From: Ostrinia nubilalis
Lineage: Eukaryota > Arthropoda > Insecta > Lepidoptera > Crambidae
Length of the DNA stretch: 64,000 bases
Direction: 5' to 3'
NCBI RefSeq assembly: GCF_963855985.1
Contig: NC_087109.1
Span: 7,212,001-7,276,000 of the forward strand
The translations under genes and the position numbers were made by a program. The notes below the pieces were generated by a model, which was given only the letters and a program-made list of their open reading frames with translations, was not told where the DNA came from and ran no database searches. This document shows, one piece after another, positions 53,601 to 60,158 of the stretch (the stretch's first letter is position 1; each line of letters starts with the position of its first letter).

Positions 53601-56251
53601 CCTGAAGGAGCTCCAATCAGAGTGCCGGTTGTATAATAATGGGGGTCTCTCAACTTCAATTATAGTTGAGCTGATAGTAAGTAAGACTGGGTTGTGATCA
53701 GATGACCCATCAGCACATGACTCAATCTTCATGTACTGTTTGGAGAGTCCTTTTGTAAGAAAGAAGTCGAGTATGTCCGGGATTCGATTGGGATCAGCTG
53801 GCCAGTTGGTAGGTTCCGATGGGGCCACTATACTTAAGTGATTTTTATCGATGCTCAGCTTTAGCTGTCTTCCCCTCGTTGTTATGAGTCTTGAGCCCCA
53901 ATAGATGTGTTTGGAGTTCCAATCGCCTCCTGCTATGAAACGATTGCCTAGACTTGAGAAGAAGTGAGAGAACAGATCTGAGTCTATTCGATGTTTTGGT
54001 GGACAATATACAGATGAGACATTAAAGTATCCACATCTGTCTTGTATCGCGACTGTAGTGGCCTGTATTTGCTCGGTTTTATATTCAGGCATTAGATGGT
54101 GCTTTATTTTGTCTCTAATAATTATAGCTGATCCTGCATGGCCTGTACCGTCTGGGTATTTTATAATTTTAAATAAAAAAATGATGTGTTACTTGCGATT
54201 ATAAGATTTTACAAAATAAAAAAAACAGTAAAAGTAATTAGTAACTGTCAACTATGTAATTACTATAAGAGCTAGTTGAAAGCCTAATATAGGCATTATT
54301 TTTGATAAACATATGCGGTACGCAGATCGCCATAATTAAAAAGTAAATGCGTGATAGTAGTTAATAATAACGTATAATAATAAAAAGGTTTTCATACATA
54401 AGCATTTTGTGAAACCAGTTTCGAACCTTGCCCCTAGCGATTTAAAAGTATCGATATCTTGTCGACTCCATTTTATCTTTGTTCTCTCACTAGCGTTTTC
54501 AAAGTGTGCGTCACGTCACGCGGCCATTGATTGGCCATAAGGCACGCCTTCTGGCCAATCACAGCACTTTTAAGCCGGTTGCACATGTTGTCGTAGACTC
54601 TCAGTCGCTTTGTTTTTACACAGTTGAATGTGTGTGTGGGACCTGTGGTGGGGGAAATGTGGGGCACTGTGGGGACACTGGTTCTCGTTGTAGTTACGCG
54701 CGACTTCATATCTATTCTCTTTCTATGATCTGAGACTGGGACCGTTGCGAACATTTGTTGTTTGGTGAGTACTCTATTAATGTGGTACCTAATTTGTTAA
54801 AGTTCGTGACTAATGAAAAACTTTTGGTTGGACCAACGTGAAAACGTGATACGTATTGAAATACGCGTGTTAACACGTGCTTAACATTAACAAGCCTTAC
54901 ATATCTTGCTCATTGTACGCCTATGAAATATAATAAGCAAAATTATTCATGGGCGTATTAAGACGTTGAAGAAAAATAGGCGTTAGGCGGTAAAGAAAAA
55001 TTCAAACAAAATACATAAAATAAATATTCTGATATACCAACTTTAGAAGAAAGCTAATATAACCTCAGGAGAGTCAAATCTTGGTACTTAAAGGTTAGAG
55101 GTCATCAGTCTAGTATGGTTCAGTGCCACCTACAGCTAACTTTTTACAAGTAAAGTTTAATGCTCCAATTTAACCTAGTGATAGTGATTTATCTCACTTT
55201 GTAGTAGAAAGGGGGGCACGCGTACGATAATATCTTCCATAAGCGAGGTTTAGACTAGTAATAAAATGCAGAAGTTGATTTCCGCAAGCTGTTACCACTG
55301 TGTAAATCTTGCAGAAGTTGGCTTGCCACAGCTATTTAATTTAATGCTAGTCTAAACCTCGCTTTAGAGTTGCCAGATAGTCGGAAATTGGCGGGAATCT
55401 CTCGTTTTTTTTTAAGTCCTCCCGACAAAATAAAAAAACTCCCGAAAAACAACTTAATTATAGTAATTGCACCCCCCCTCCCCCTGTACTTGGCTTTAAT
55501 CAATAATGTTTGACCAATTTAATTTGGTAAGTGTGTTAATTGTTAATGATTAATTAATAATAACATTGAAGGTACATAATGTTAGTCGGTGTTCCAAAAA
55601 TAACATTATCAGTAGATTTCAATATGATAACCATTCATAATCTAATTGATTATTTGTAAGTAATTTCGTCTAATAAATTAATATAAACTAGGTGTGTATC
55701 ATATTGTTCAATAAATTATTTAGGCTACTTGATTTGAAGTATATTATGCCTGTGCATACAAAGTGAAAAAAAAAACTCTCAATAAACTTATTAAAACTGA
55801 GCTCTGGTTGGATAAAGCTTATTTCAATTGGAGTGCAGTATTGTTATTTAACTCAGAAAATAAATGTGTAAACATTTCATTTAACAACTGTTCAGTTTAT
55901 CAATACCACATTGCTATATCCCACTTCCACTGTATGATTTCATCCCACATAAAACATTAAAATAGTCCTGAATAACTGCTAATAAATGTGTTATGATAAA
56001 TTGTGGGAATCCCTAAAGTACTCTGATAATTTACATACACAATACATGAAATACAATAGGATAAGATTTTATATTGTTTCATGTAGATTGATATTTTTTA
56101 TTTTATAGAACCTAACATTACAATGACTTACTGTAGTATTAGGACCCTGTGACGATGAAGGTGGCAATGGCGCCTGACCCTGGGCAGCAGTGAGCGCCCA
56201 TGTCGCAGCAAATGCACACACCGCCAGACAGACTGTCCTCTTTTTGAGCAT
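20666..56251 (-). CDS. TMEM165: TMEM165 (UPF0016/GDT1) Golgi cation/proton exchanger
   Basis: Five exons in minus-strand order: 56132-56251, 28866-29222, 22434-22514, 21461-21653 and 20666-20736. All phases agree and give 273 residues. The family has two copies of a membrane domain with an acidic signature; here they are ELGDKT at residues 64-69 and EWGDRS at 199-204. Those acidic residues are thought to bind the transported Mn2+/Ca2+, exchanged for protons in the Golgi to support glycosylation. Between the halves lies a charged linker (EGQEELEEVQSELKRRED...). The C-terminal end FAVSALVIGPGE matches the family end. The first exon codes a signal peptide (LKKRTVCLAVCAFAATWALTA) and ends in phase 0, as the next exon requires, but the 27-kb join is inferred. 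The core exons are certain. The gene converges on the NSD-type gene and diverges from EXOSC6. Confidence 0.88.
20990..21440 (-). repeat. Degenerate tandem echoes of TMEM165 exon 4
   Basis: The exon segment read on the plus strand as GCTAGCACCACTGTCGCCAG (true copy at 21577) recurs at 21021, 21169 and 21370 with 2-4 mismatches per 27 bases, spaced about 150-210 bp. A further partial copy lies near 21258. The units also carry the exon's donor boundary (plus-strand AACTCACCAGT at the true exon, with variants near 20998, 21109 and 21340) and the region of its acceptor end. The middle of the exon, coding GGSLGHALCTG, is missing from them. All have frame-breaking changes, so they are intronic remains of exon duplication rather than usable alternative exons. 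Confidence 0.85.
21780..21954. mobile_element. MITE with AGTGTGAGTTTAC ends in TMEM165 intron
   Basis: GGCTTAGTGTGAGTTTACAT at the left is mirrored by GTAAACTCACACTACGCC at the right. No reading frame. It sits between TMEM165 exons 3 and 4. Confidence 0.7.
22843..23581. mobile_element. Insert A: inverted-repeat element with CAGTGGGTCTAGTCAAAA ends
   Basis: Perfect 18-bp inverted ends (CAGTGGGTCTAGTCAAAA) bound 739 bp inserted into the left terminal repeat of the surrounding element. The right part has repeated GTTTGCGAT words and the left part holds GCCATCGCAAACC, so subterminal repeats are present. No 8-bp duplication is visible; the flanking trinucleotide may be CAG/CTG. No transposase frame, so it is non-autonomous. 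Confidence 0.75.
23164..23285. mobile_element. MITE inside insert A
   Basis: Arms beginning TAGGGTGGGTTGCACCA and ending TGGTGCAACTCACCCTA enclose about 120 bp. The arms continue through an inverted TTAACTTTGAC/GTCAAAGTTA segment. It is the innermost layer of a three-level nest. Confidence 0.75.
24018..24950. mobile_element. Insert C: inverted-repeat element with CGATGGCTCCTACGTATA ends
   Basis: CGATGGCTCCTACGTATA and its exact complement bound 933 bp, flanked on both sides by TTTG, a likely 4-bp target duplication. The uninterrupted sequence is present in the copy at 18,166-19,147. It has no long reading frame and carries the long hairpin described separately. Confidence 0.8.
24495..24591. 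repeat. 38-bp perfect hairpin with tRNA-like T-arm loop
   Basis: Arms 24495-24532 and 24554-24591 are perfect complements over 38 bases, with a 21-base loop. On the minus strand the loop and stem base read as a tRNA minihelix: a TGCCTAA/TTAGGCA acceptor-like stem and the T-arm GTGGGTTCAATTCCCGC, which contains the Pol III B-box form GGTTCAATTCC. No D-arm, anticodon arm or A-box was found, so it is not a functional tRNA gene. Confidence 0.8.
25251..28865. other. TMEM165 intron, mostly featureless
   Basis: Apart from the GC-rich frame at 26,376-26,645, this AT-rich stretch between TMEM165 exons 2 and 3 shows no exon, long inverted repeat or recognisable element. Confidence 0.5.
26376..26645 (-). 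other. Isolated GC-rich reading frame of unknown nature
   Basis: A 89-codon frame (MPNLLIRTEAIKALKIGDWY...) has a Pro/Ser/Thr/Glu-rich C-terminal half (PGPSRSPEVDAPGPPEEPQA). Its GC content stands out sharply from the AT-rich intron around it. It could be a fragment of a retroelement ORF1 or gag-like protein, or an unrecognised exon on the TMEM165 strand, since GTGAACTT follows near its end. No domain was recognised. Confidence 0.3.
29223..31454. other. TMEM165 long intron, 3' portion (plus-strand left)
   Basis: AT-rich. Only the small inverted-repeat element at 30,792-30,946 was recognised. Plus-strand frames at 29,915 and 31,009 show no domain or splice context. Confidence 0.5.
30792..30946. 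mobile_element. Small inverted-repeat element
   Basis: TTGAATTGAGATTTTTAGCT is mirrored by AGCTAAAAATTACAATTCAG about 155 bp away, with an inner inverted ACACTTAAGT/ACTTAAGTGT segment around GTAGCCAAT/ATTGGCTAC. A non-autonomous MITE in the first long intron of TMEM165. Confidence 0.6.
31455..33858. mobile_element. Non-autonomous hAT element carrying a minisatellite
   Basis: The ends are CAGTGTTG and CAACACTG, flanked by an exact 8-bp duplication GCTCACAG at 31447-31454 and 33859-33866. CAGTG ends and 8-bp duplications are diagnostic of the hAT superfamily. Inside each end lie about 150 bp of degenerate ATTAATCATGATTAAT-type repeats, in opposite orientation at the two sides. The centre is a GC-rich minisatellite. 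No transposase frame, so it must have been moved by an enzyme supplied elsewhere. Confidence 0.88.
31800..33495. repeat. 103-bp minisatellite with a five-unit higher-order duplication
   Basis: The marker CACGCGTGG recurs at 31945, 32048, 32151, 32253, 32355, 32456, 32559, 32662, 32765, 32867, 32968, 33071, 33174, 33277 and 33380, and in mutated form at 33483. The period is 103 bp, with 101- and 102-bp variants. The length pattern and base variants (CTACTGAATT, CAACTCC, a missing TCT) repeat exactly 512 bp apart, from about 32253-32559 to 32765-33071, so five units were duplicated as a block. Each unit carries the 10-bp palindrome CCACGCGTGG. Plus-strand units are strongly C-rich (CCCTCCCCCC). 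Confidence 0.93.
34535..35640. mobile_element. 1.1-kb palindromic Tc1/mariner-like foldback element
   Basis: CAGTGTGAGTCACGTTAAAG begins the element and its complement ends it, with TA on both outer sides (34533-34534 and 35641-35642). The arms are about 455-460 bp each (34535-34994 and 35187-35640), nearly identical, around a spacer of about 190 bp. Both arms therefore show the same 60-codon frame on opposite strands (CPYNRWFLLLCIILYR); this is a by-product of the palindrome and I do not call it a gene. If transcribed within the TMEM165 intron it would fold into a very long RNA hairpin. Confidence 0.88.
36388..36523 (-). mobile_element. Harbinger-like MITE (CGCCCGTATTCACAAACG family), copy 4
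   Basis: Reverse copy of the family at 2,581 and 4,397. It retains TGTGAATACGGGC at one end and the internal CACAGCGTTGAATAGAGCTC, read here on the opposite strand. The left end is eroded. Confidence 0.7.
37221..38420. mobile_element. TAGGCGCAGACCA-family MITE, apparently split by a LINE
   Basis: The left end TAGGCGCAGACCATCGAT and inner text (GGCATGTATGGAAGTTCGCACATTACGCC, described by its position 37282-37311) match the intact copy at 11,438. A right-end match (CCGACTAAACTATCGGCC, then CTAAAAATCAACGGTGTCTA) appears only at 38,382-38,420, beyond the LINE fragment. Extra family-like pieces at 37,395-37,470 make the exact history unclear. Confidence 0.5.
37566..38110 (-). mobile_element. RTE-type LINE 3' fragment with inverted 5' segment (twin priming)
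   Basis: The minus strand of 37,575-37,975 codes the C-terminal end of an RTE-like reverse transcriptase protein (MERAMLGVSLRDRIRNEEIR, then KLKWQWAGHIVRRTDG). The adjoining 37,976-38,110 codes an upstream part of the same protein on the plus strand (NTDKTKIMSNVHVALDS, then VDKYVYLGQTIQLGRSNFEK) with a stop and a frame change. Opposite orientation of the 5' part next to the 3' part is the signature of twin-primed LINE integration. Degraded, not functional. Confidence 0.75.
40737..42142. mobile_element. 1.4-kb inverted-repeat element with recurring GTTTCGGGTGTTAC motif
   Basis: Perfect 16-bp ends AATTGGGTCATTCCAT and complement. AATT may be a 4-bp target duplication around GGGTCATTCCAT. GTTTCGGGTGTTAC or a one-base variant recurs at about 40754, 40924, 41113, 41137, 41599 and 41765. 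At 41590-41610 it occurs head-to-head as CCCGAAACGTTTCGGG. Otherwise AT-rich and non-coding. No superfamily assigned. Confidence 0.7.
42143..44466. other. TMEM165 intron, no recognised feature
   Basis: AT-rich sequence between the inverted-repeat element and the candidate alternative exon. I see no exon, no long repeat and no named element. Confidence 0.5.
44467..44721 (-). CDS. Candidate alternative first exon (Thr-rich, possibly TMEM165)
   Basis: ATG opens an 85-codon frame, MNVTDLLFWPTSTVV..., that ends at AAG followed by GTTCGT, an acceptable donor, in phase 0. That is the phase needed to join TMEM165 exon 2 at 29222. The text is built of imperfect repeats around FPDMTT, FSDVSS and PEISTMIPE and is rich in Thr, Ser, Asp and Pro, so it would be a flexible, possibly O-glycosylated segment. 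A GC-richer stretch at 44,880-44,960, upstream on this strand, could be a promoter. It might instead be a separate gene or a chance frame. The link to TMEM165 is inference. Confidence 0.35.
45822..45885 (+). mobile_element. RTE-type LINE 3' end with ATG microsatellite tail
   Basis: GGCCTATGTTCAGCAGTGGACGTC is the usual 3' end of lepidopteran RTE LINEs (positions 45828-45851). It is followed by a (GAT)n tail. Confidence 0.75.
46195..46410 (+). mobile_element. RTE-type LINE 3' coding remnant
   Basis: Plus-strand text codes RRRSVGRAGPP...RWTDDLVKVAGRAWMKAAQ, with a short frame change, and ends in the CAGCAGTGGACGTC tail. It is the degraded C terminus of an RTE LINE. Confidence 0.7.
47030..48371. 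repeat. Head-to-head inverted duplication (about 0.5 kb arms) with protein-like text
   Basis: Arms 47030-47550 and 47805-48371 are near-complements. They meet around a Helitron-like remnant (47,555-47,790). Both arms can be read outward from the centre as protein-like text: MAGTNKDKRIQLVSLDRD..., clearest in the left arm, then after a frame change FNAGLNALQPSGRPLFDRVS, PLRGITG.PKKRPFRGPPPL and EVENLGES. A TTATTTAATGCAG sequence at the frame change could be an intron acceptor. I do not recognise the family. The arms differ by scattered substitutions, so the duplication is not very recent. Confidence 0.7.
47555..47790 (-). mobile_element. Helitron-like remnant at the centre of the inverted duplication
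   Basis: Carries the family words CTTCGTACGCGTGAAAA, TATAGCCTTCCTC and CACACAAACAAACAAA that also occur in the Helitron copy at 10,993-11,378. The ends are eroded. Confidence 0.55.
48985..49110 (+). mobile_element. LINE 3' end remnant
   Basis: TTCAGCAGTGGACATGCTAT followed by TGTTGATTATGATATT resembles the conserved end and GAT-type tail of the RTE LINEs elsewhere in the window. Confidence 0.5.
49546..49675. mobile_element. GGAAACCGGGC-type MITE
   Basis: GCTCGATCCATTTCCACGG..GCGGAG at the left mirrors GCTCCGCTTTGGTGGAAACC at the right, around a central AATCTGATTGGTTATTC. A relative lies at 61,955-62,178. Confidence 0.6.
50720..51180 (+). promoter_or_regulatory. CpG-rich promoter-like region
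   Basis: Two GC- and CpG-rich blocks (about 50,725-50,900 and 51,020-51,110) stand out from AT-rich DNA. ATTCAGTCGT at about 51,087-51,096 fits the arthropod initiator TCAGT and lies about 90 bases before a plus-strand ATG with a good splice donor. The first block also has a minor frame that I do not regard as a gene. Confidence 0.4.
51178..51196 (+). CDS. Candidate short first coding exon (MESFTT)
   Basis: ACAATGGAGTCATTTACTACAT is followed directly by GTAAGTATTG, a strong donor, in phase 1 after MESFTT (exon 51178-51196). Together with the promoter-like block upstream this looks like the start of a plus-strand transcript. I cannot find its second exon, which may lie far downstream or beyond the window. 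The Jockey insertion lies just after it. Confidence 0.35.
51532..54156 (-). mobile_element. 5'-truncated Jockey-clade LINE with 14-bp target duplication
   Basis: A minus-strand element ends in a poly(A) tail (plus-strand T run at 51532-51545) and is flanked by the identical 14-bp sequence TATTTTATAATTTT at 51518-51531 and 54157-54170. The 5' end is cut inside the endonuclease domain (first readable residues PDGTGHAGSAIIIRDKI). Downstream of the stop codon is about 110 bp of 3' UTR. The perfect duplication and undamaged frame indicate a recent insertion. It lies in the same orientation as TMEM165, inside that gene's first intron. Confidence 0.95.
51654..54156 (-). CDS. LINE endonuclease/reverse transcriptase (5'-truncated)
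   Basis: One uninterrupted frame runs from the truncation to the stop codon. The internal ATG at 54092 gives 812 residues, and about 21 codons precede it. The N-terminal part is the C-terminal two-thirds of an apurinic-type endonuclease, with GGDWNSKH and the catalytic SSDHNPV motif. The reverse transcriptase core follows, with KAPGYD, YRPINLLPTLSK, FLDIQQAFDKVWH, GVPQGSVLGP and the catalytic FADDTA. The thumb has YLGLHIDRRLTW and WTYGLQLWG, all typical of the Jockey clade. ORF1 and the start of the endonuclease are absent, so it cannot move by itself. Confidence 0.93.
54500..54762 (+). promoter_or_regulatory. CCAAT-rich promoter-like segment followed by a splice donor
   Basis: The segment holds CCATTGATTGGCC and GGCCAATCACAG. 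About 165 bases after the second CCAAT box, TTGTTTG is followed by GTGAGTACTC, a strong plus-strand donor at 54763. No ATG with a useful frame lies in the presumed exon. It could be a non-coding first exon of a plus-strand transcript; the downstream exon is unknown. Confidence 0.3.
55241..55364. mobile_element. MITE with AAGCGAGGTTTAGACTAG ends
   Basis: AAGCGAGGTTTAGACTAG and its complement bound about 124 bp with further internal inverted similarity (GCAGAAGTTG..). It is non-coding. Confidence 0.75.
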
Positions 56252-57216
56252 TTTGGAGCTGAAATTGGAATAAAAGGTATTTAGCTCATTGAAAACAGGT
56301 GGTTTTGTACCTTAACAGGTTATCTAATGCACTAGGTAAACAGAGGTAAATGCTATATTGGTTGAATTTTGTTTGAGGTTACCTAATATAGTTAATAGGT
56401 TTCTGATATTGAACTGCCTACCTTATGTCACAAAATAGAAGTCCAAGTTATGCGTATAATGTGAACAATAGCAAGTAATCACGTAAAACTAATGGCCGAA
56501 ACGTTACACCCATATTATCAGCTTTAACAATGCAATTAGATACGCATCCAGTATGTGTCGGGGAACAAACATTGGATACGTAATAAAATCGTTATCTTAG
56601 CTATGTAAACAGCATTATTTGGAGTATGTAAGTATCTAGGAAGTAAGATTTATCGAATTCCTCTTGCTAAGAAACGTCACCTTTCTAAAACGACGGAAAC
56701 AATTTATGTAGGTACTTACATTTAAAATAAAGGCGTGCAGACCTTTTAACTTGTTCTATATCGATAATAGTAACACTCACTAATGACAAACAGGGCTAAA
56801 CTATGTAATTAAATTCATTCTCAAACGTAAAATAGCCAGCAATTCAACAAGGATTTGAAGGTTATCATGAAAATTTACACAAGTTTGACAACTCACAAAT
56901 TCTCCCGTTCTCCGTTTGTGGATTGATTGATTTCTTTCTAATTTTATTTTTGTACTAAATTCTAATTTATTTTATGATTAATTATTGGATAAACTTTTAT
57001 AAATTATTGGACCTTATATTCTGTGCAATTAATTTGATAACAATAATTGTGTTTTGATATCGACTTCTTTAGCTGTAACCTATATTTTTATTTCTTTTGC
57101 TGAAATAAAATAATAAAAAAAAATACATTTGACAGAAATTTGACACCTGTAAATTTGACAAGAACGATTGGTTAGTTTCTCTGTTGTTGTACTAAAATAA
57201 CCAAAAAACAATTAAA
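56252..57216. promoter_or_regulatory. Shared TMEM165/EXOSC6 upstream region
   Basis: The 965 bp between the two outward-facing start codons must contain the EXOSC6 promoter and, by the exon 1 model, that of TMEM165. It is AT-rich and I see no CpG block or clear initiator. The candidate TMEM165 UTR donor is at 56719. Confidence 0.4.
56720..56790 (-). promoter_or_regulatory. Candidate 5' UTR exon of TMEM165
   Basis: On the minus strand TTATTTTAAAT is followed by GTAAGTACC (donor at 56719). An acceptor TTCCAATTTCAG lies just before the exon that starts CTCCAAAATG, the proposed TMEM165 start. The upstream limit is a guess. It places the TMEM165 promoter within about 500 bp of the EXOSC6 start on the other strand. 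Confidence 0.4.
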
Positions 57217-58893
57217 ATGCCTTTAGATTATCGAAGATTAAATGGCCCAGAAGATAGCATACCATATAAGCGCTTCACAAAAAACTTTTCGAAGACATAT
57301 AGTGAACTATACAGCGATTTATTGGACAAAAAAGGCTGTCGCAAGGATGGGCGCGCACTTGAAGAGGCGAGGAGCATGTGTATGTTTTGTATGTGTTTAC
57401 TTTTAAATAAATAGTATACTGAGTGTTATTGGCCTCCTTAGGTGTATAAAACCAAAAACTTAAGCTTAGTTTCCGAAATGATAGTAGGTATAGGTTCAAT
57501 TCAATCTAAATTCATCTTGACAAAACTAAAGTAGGTAGGAGTACTTACAGTTTTTTATGATAAAATAGATAATATTATGGTAACCAACAACACACTATCA
57601 AAGCTCTTTCGTCATAATCAAAATATAAATTGGGCAAAAAACCATTCTACTTAAGACAAATGTAAACACTAGAGTTCCTATATATATAGTAGGTACTCAA
57701 TAAATTTTCATCACAATTCTGTTATTTTTTCCAGTTGCAAGGACAGATATGGTGTCTCAAGCCAAGGGTTCAGCCTATGTAGAATTGAAGAAGACAAAAG
57801 CTGTTTGCTCTGTGTTTGACCCTAGAGAAATACCTCATCAAAATGAATTCAGGTTTGTTTTCTGTACACATACTTAATTAAAATCCTATAATATATTTAT
57901 TTATTCAAGGAAAATAATGAATGAAGCCTTATTTAAATCAAAATGATATTGGTTTCTAACATATCCTGTTGTTTTTTATAGTCAACTTGGCCAGTTGTTC
58001 TGTGAAGTGAAGTTTGCTCCGTTCTCATGTCCTCGTCAGCGACGAGGCCATGCACCCGATCCAGATGAAAAAGCTCTGTCAGTCGCCCTGAGACAGGCGT
58101 TGGAACCTGCAGTTTGCAGACATTTGTTCCCAAATTATCAGGTACCTACATTAAAATATTCTACATGTTTTTTGATATAATCAGCTTAGCATAGCTTTCT
58201 ATGAAGCTTAACACTGTCATCATAAGTAATCATAATATCTTTATTGCTATTAAGTAGTTATACCACTATAGCACCCACATGCTATTTTACTACATATTAT
58301 CTTTGTAACTAATTTTGATTTTCCTAAGCAGTTGGTCCGGTAACAATAGCTTTCTATTGTCTCGATTCGCTGACACTTAAGGGCTACATTATGTACTTTT
58401 GTTACAGATTGACGTCTTTGTCTACATTCTTGAACATGATGGCGCCTGTTTGGCAGCTGCAATAAACGCAGCTGGCTTAGCTCTGGCAAACGCAGCAGTG
58501 CCCATGTACGATATCATCACTGCCTGCTCCATCGCAGTCATCGGCGAAAAGATGTTCGTAGACCCAATCGAAGCTGAGGAACATTTGGCCATGATGTCGC
58601 CAGATACAGAAGGATCCAACCACGGAATATTAACAATGTCTATGTTATCAGAACTAAAGCAAGTCTCCGATTTTACTCTCATAGGATCGTTGGACACGCA
58701 ATGCCTTACGAAAGCAATGGAGATTTTAGAGAAAGAATGTGAAAACATTGTACCGAATATACAAAAGGTGATAGTTGTGAACGTAGTGCAGTGCATTGAA
58801 CAAAGGAAACGGTTAGAAGAGGAGTCTAAAGAAAGAGAACAGGCTCTGAATGCTAAAATGGAGGAGTGGAAAAAGTTATTAAATTCTGGATGA
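57217..58893 (+). CDS. EXOSC6: Exosome component MTR3 (EXOSC6)
   Basis: Four exons, 57217-57379, 57735-57852, 57982-58141 and 58408-58893, join in phase to give 308 residues. The product is an RNase PH-fold subunit of the hexameric ring of the RNA exosome, which degrades and trims RNA in nucleus and cytoplasm. Recognisable family text: MPLDYRRLNGPEDS at the start, SQAKGSAYVELKKTKAVC, ALEPAVCRHLFPNYQ, then the long last exon with DVFVYILEHDGACLAAAINA and MYDIITACS. The C terminus adds a charged helix (EQRKRLEEESKEREQAL). The exon 1 donor was set at ATGT|GTATGT because it gives RSMFARTDMVSQ, which aligns without gaps; a second GTATGT ten bases later would add three residues. Divergent from TMEM165. 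Confidence 0.95.
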
Positions 58894-59044
58894 AAAGCAT
58901 GTTTTTTATTTACGATCTTTCCCTAAATCTGCTATTTTTCATGAAAGAACTACTGCATTTCACTTTGGTGTAGCTTGATATAAAACTTAGACCGAAGTGT
59001 GTTAGAGATAATGAAAATATCTTAACATTTTTACCCAAACTACA

Positions 59045-59050
59045 ATAAAA
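59045..59050 (+). terminator. Possible EXOSC6 polyadenylation signal
   Basis: AATAAA lies about 150 bases after the EXOSC6 stop codon. It touches the edge of a MITE, so the real site could be elsewhere in the AT-rich tail. Confidence 0.35.
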
Positions 59051-59055
59051 ATAGG

Positions 59056-59235
59056 TAGGGTGATAGCCAATACATAGTTATTGGCCAACTTGCCTAAAAT
59101 GAAAAGAAACAAGCTAATGGAAGAGGAAAAGAGACAAATATTTTTTCTGAGCAATACACAGTCCAATGTAATAATTATTAACAATCCAATATGCCAATAA
59201 CTATGTACAGGCTAATTACTATAGCAATCACCCTA
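59056..59235. mobile_element. MITE between EXOSC6 and SF3B5
   Basis: TAGGGTGATAGCCAATACAT at the left and CTATAGCAATCACCCTA at the right, with an inner inverted ATAGTTATTGG/CCAATAACTAT pair. About 180 bp, TA at both edges, non-coding. It sits in the convergent intergenic gap. Confidence 0.75.
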
Positions 59236-59283
59236 CACTTTCTATAAACAAATAAATACCACACACTGATACTGTTTATGGAA

Positions 59284-59289
59284 TTTATT
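59284..59289 (-). terminator. SF3B5 polyadenylation signal
   Basis: Minus-strand AATAAA about 50 bases downstream of the SF3B5 stop codon. Confidence 0.6.
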
Positions 59290-59336
59290 ACAATAAAAGC
59301 ATCACACACATTAACCTAAGATCTTTAAACTTAAAA

Positions 59337-59594
59337 TTAATCTTCGGGCTTTTCTGGGGGAGGTCCGCACGGCTGAAGCATCCTCTCCATCAAATTGAAC
59401 TTTACACGAGCCTTCGATTCGTTCTCGACGATCGCAAAGTAGCTCAGCAAATCTGGGTGTCCCATGTAACTGCAGCACGAATCCCGGTGCTGATTCGTCA
59501 ACCACTCGTATTTGGTGGTGTCTGCGTGACCCGTACCAATGTACTTGCTCTGCAAATGCTCAAGCTGGCTGTGTATGTTGTATCTTTCGCCCAT
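59337..59594 (-). CDS. SF3B5: Splicing factor 3B subunit 5 (SF3b10)
   Basis: A single 85-codon exon, MGERYNIHSQLEHLQSKYIG..., is nearly identical to the family along its full length, including TGHADTTKYEWL, YFAIVENESKARV and the end MLQPCGPPPEKPED. SF3B5 is the small core subunit of the SF3b complex of the U2 snRNP, which recognises the intron branch point. The full expected length (about 86 residues) is present. TTCTTTTCAG sits four bases before the ATG, so a 5' UTR intron is likely. It is head-to-head with PPP1R42, with start codons 564 bp apart. Confidence 0.98.
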   Translation of the reverse strand: MGERYNIHSQLEHLQSKYIGTGHADTTKYEWLTNQHRDSCCSYMGHPDLLSYFAIVENESKARVKFNLMERMLQPCGPPPEKPED

Positions 59595-60158
59595 TTTGCT
59601 GAAAAGAAGTGGCAGAGGTTAGAATGGAATTATGTTGGTAAATTAATGAGATATGTATGTTATGCACAACTAGTACTCCTTACCGGTATTATTTCTATAT
59701 TTACAAGAAATAATCACTGAAATTACTACTACAGCCACTCGATTTGTAATAAAAAATAACAACAAGAAACCAAGCCAATTTTTTGACACTGACAGTCAGC
59801 TGTCATCACAGATTAAAAAACCCTGACATCAAACATCAATGTTTTGTGATGTGAAAAAAAAGTTAAGTCGAAACAAAAATCTAATGATAAAACACGACTA
59901 GAAGCGTATTATAGTAATAATAAATACGGGATAATTATACAAAAATATGTAAAACGTGATAAATTATTCATAATATTATTCAGTGTTCATAATATTTTAA
60001 AAGAGGAGAATCATGGATAGTTAAAATAAATGATCATAGACAATAAACGTAACTTCACTTTTCTATTACAAGTGAGCGCCATTTTTAAATTGTTTGATCG
60101 ATACAAACTTTCAAACAATATTTTTCTGAAGAGCTTTTTCTGGTACGTTTAATAAATT

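Larger units (their letters stand above)
54171..56131. other. TMEM165 intron between Jockey LINE and exon 1
   Basis: Besides the promoter-like segment at 54,500-54,762 and the MITE at 55,241-55,364, this is AT-rich sequence with no supported exon. Confidence 0.5.

Noticed and set aside
57380..57389. EXOSC6 exon 1 extended to the second GTATGT
   Set aside because: In frame but inserts three residues into an otherwise gapless family alignment; kept only as an alternative.
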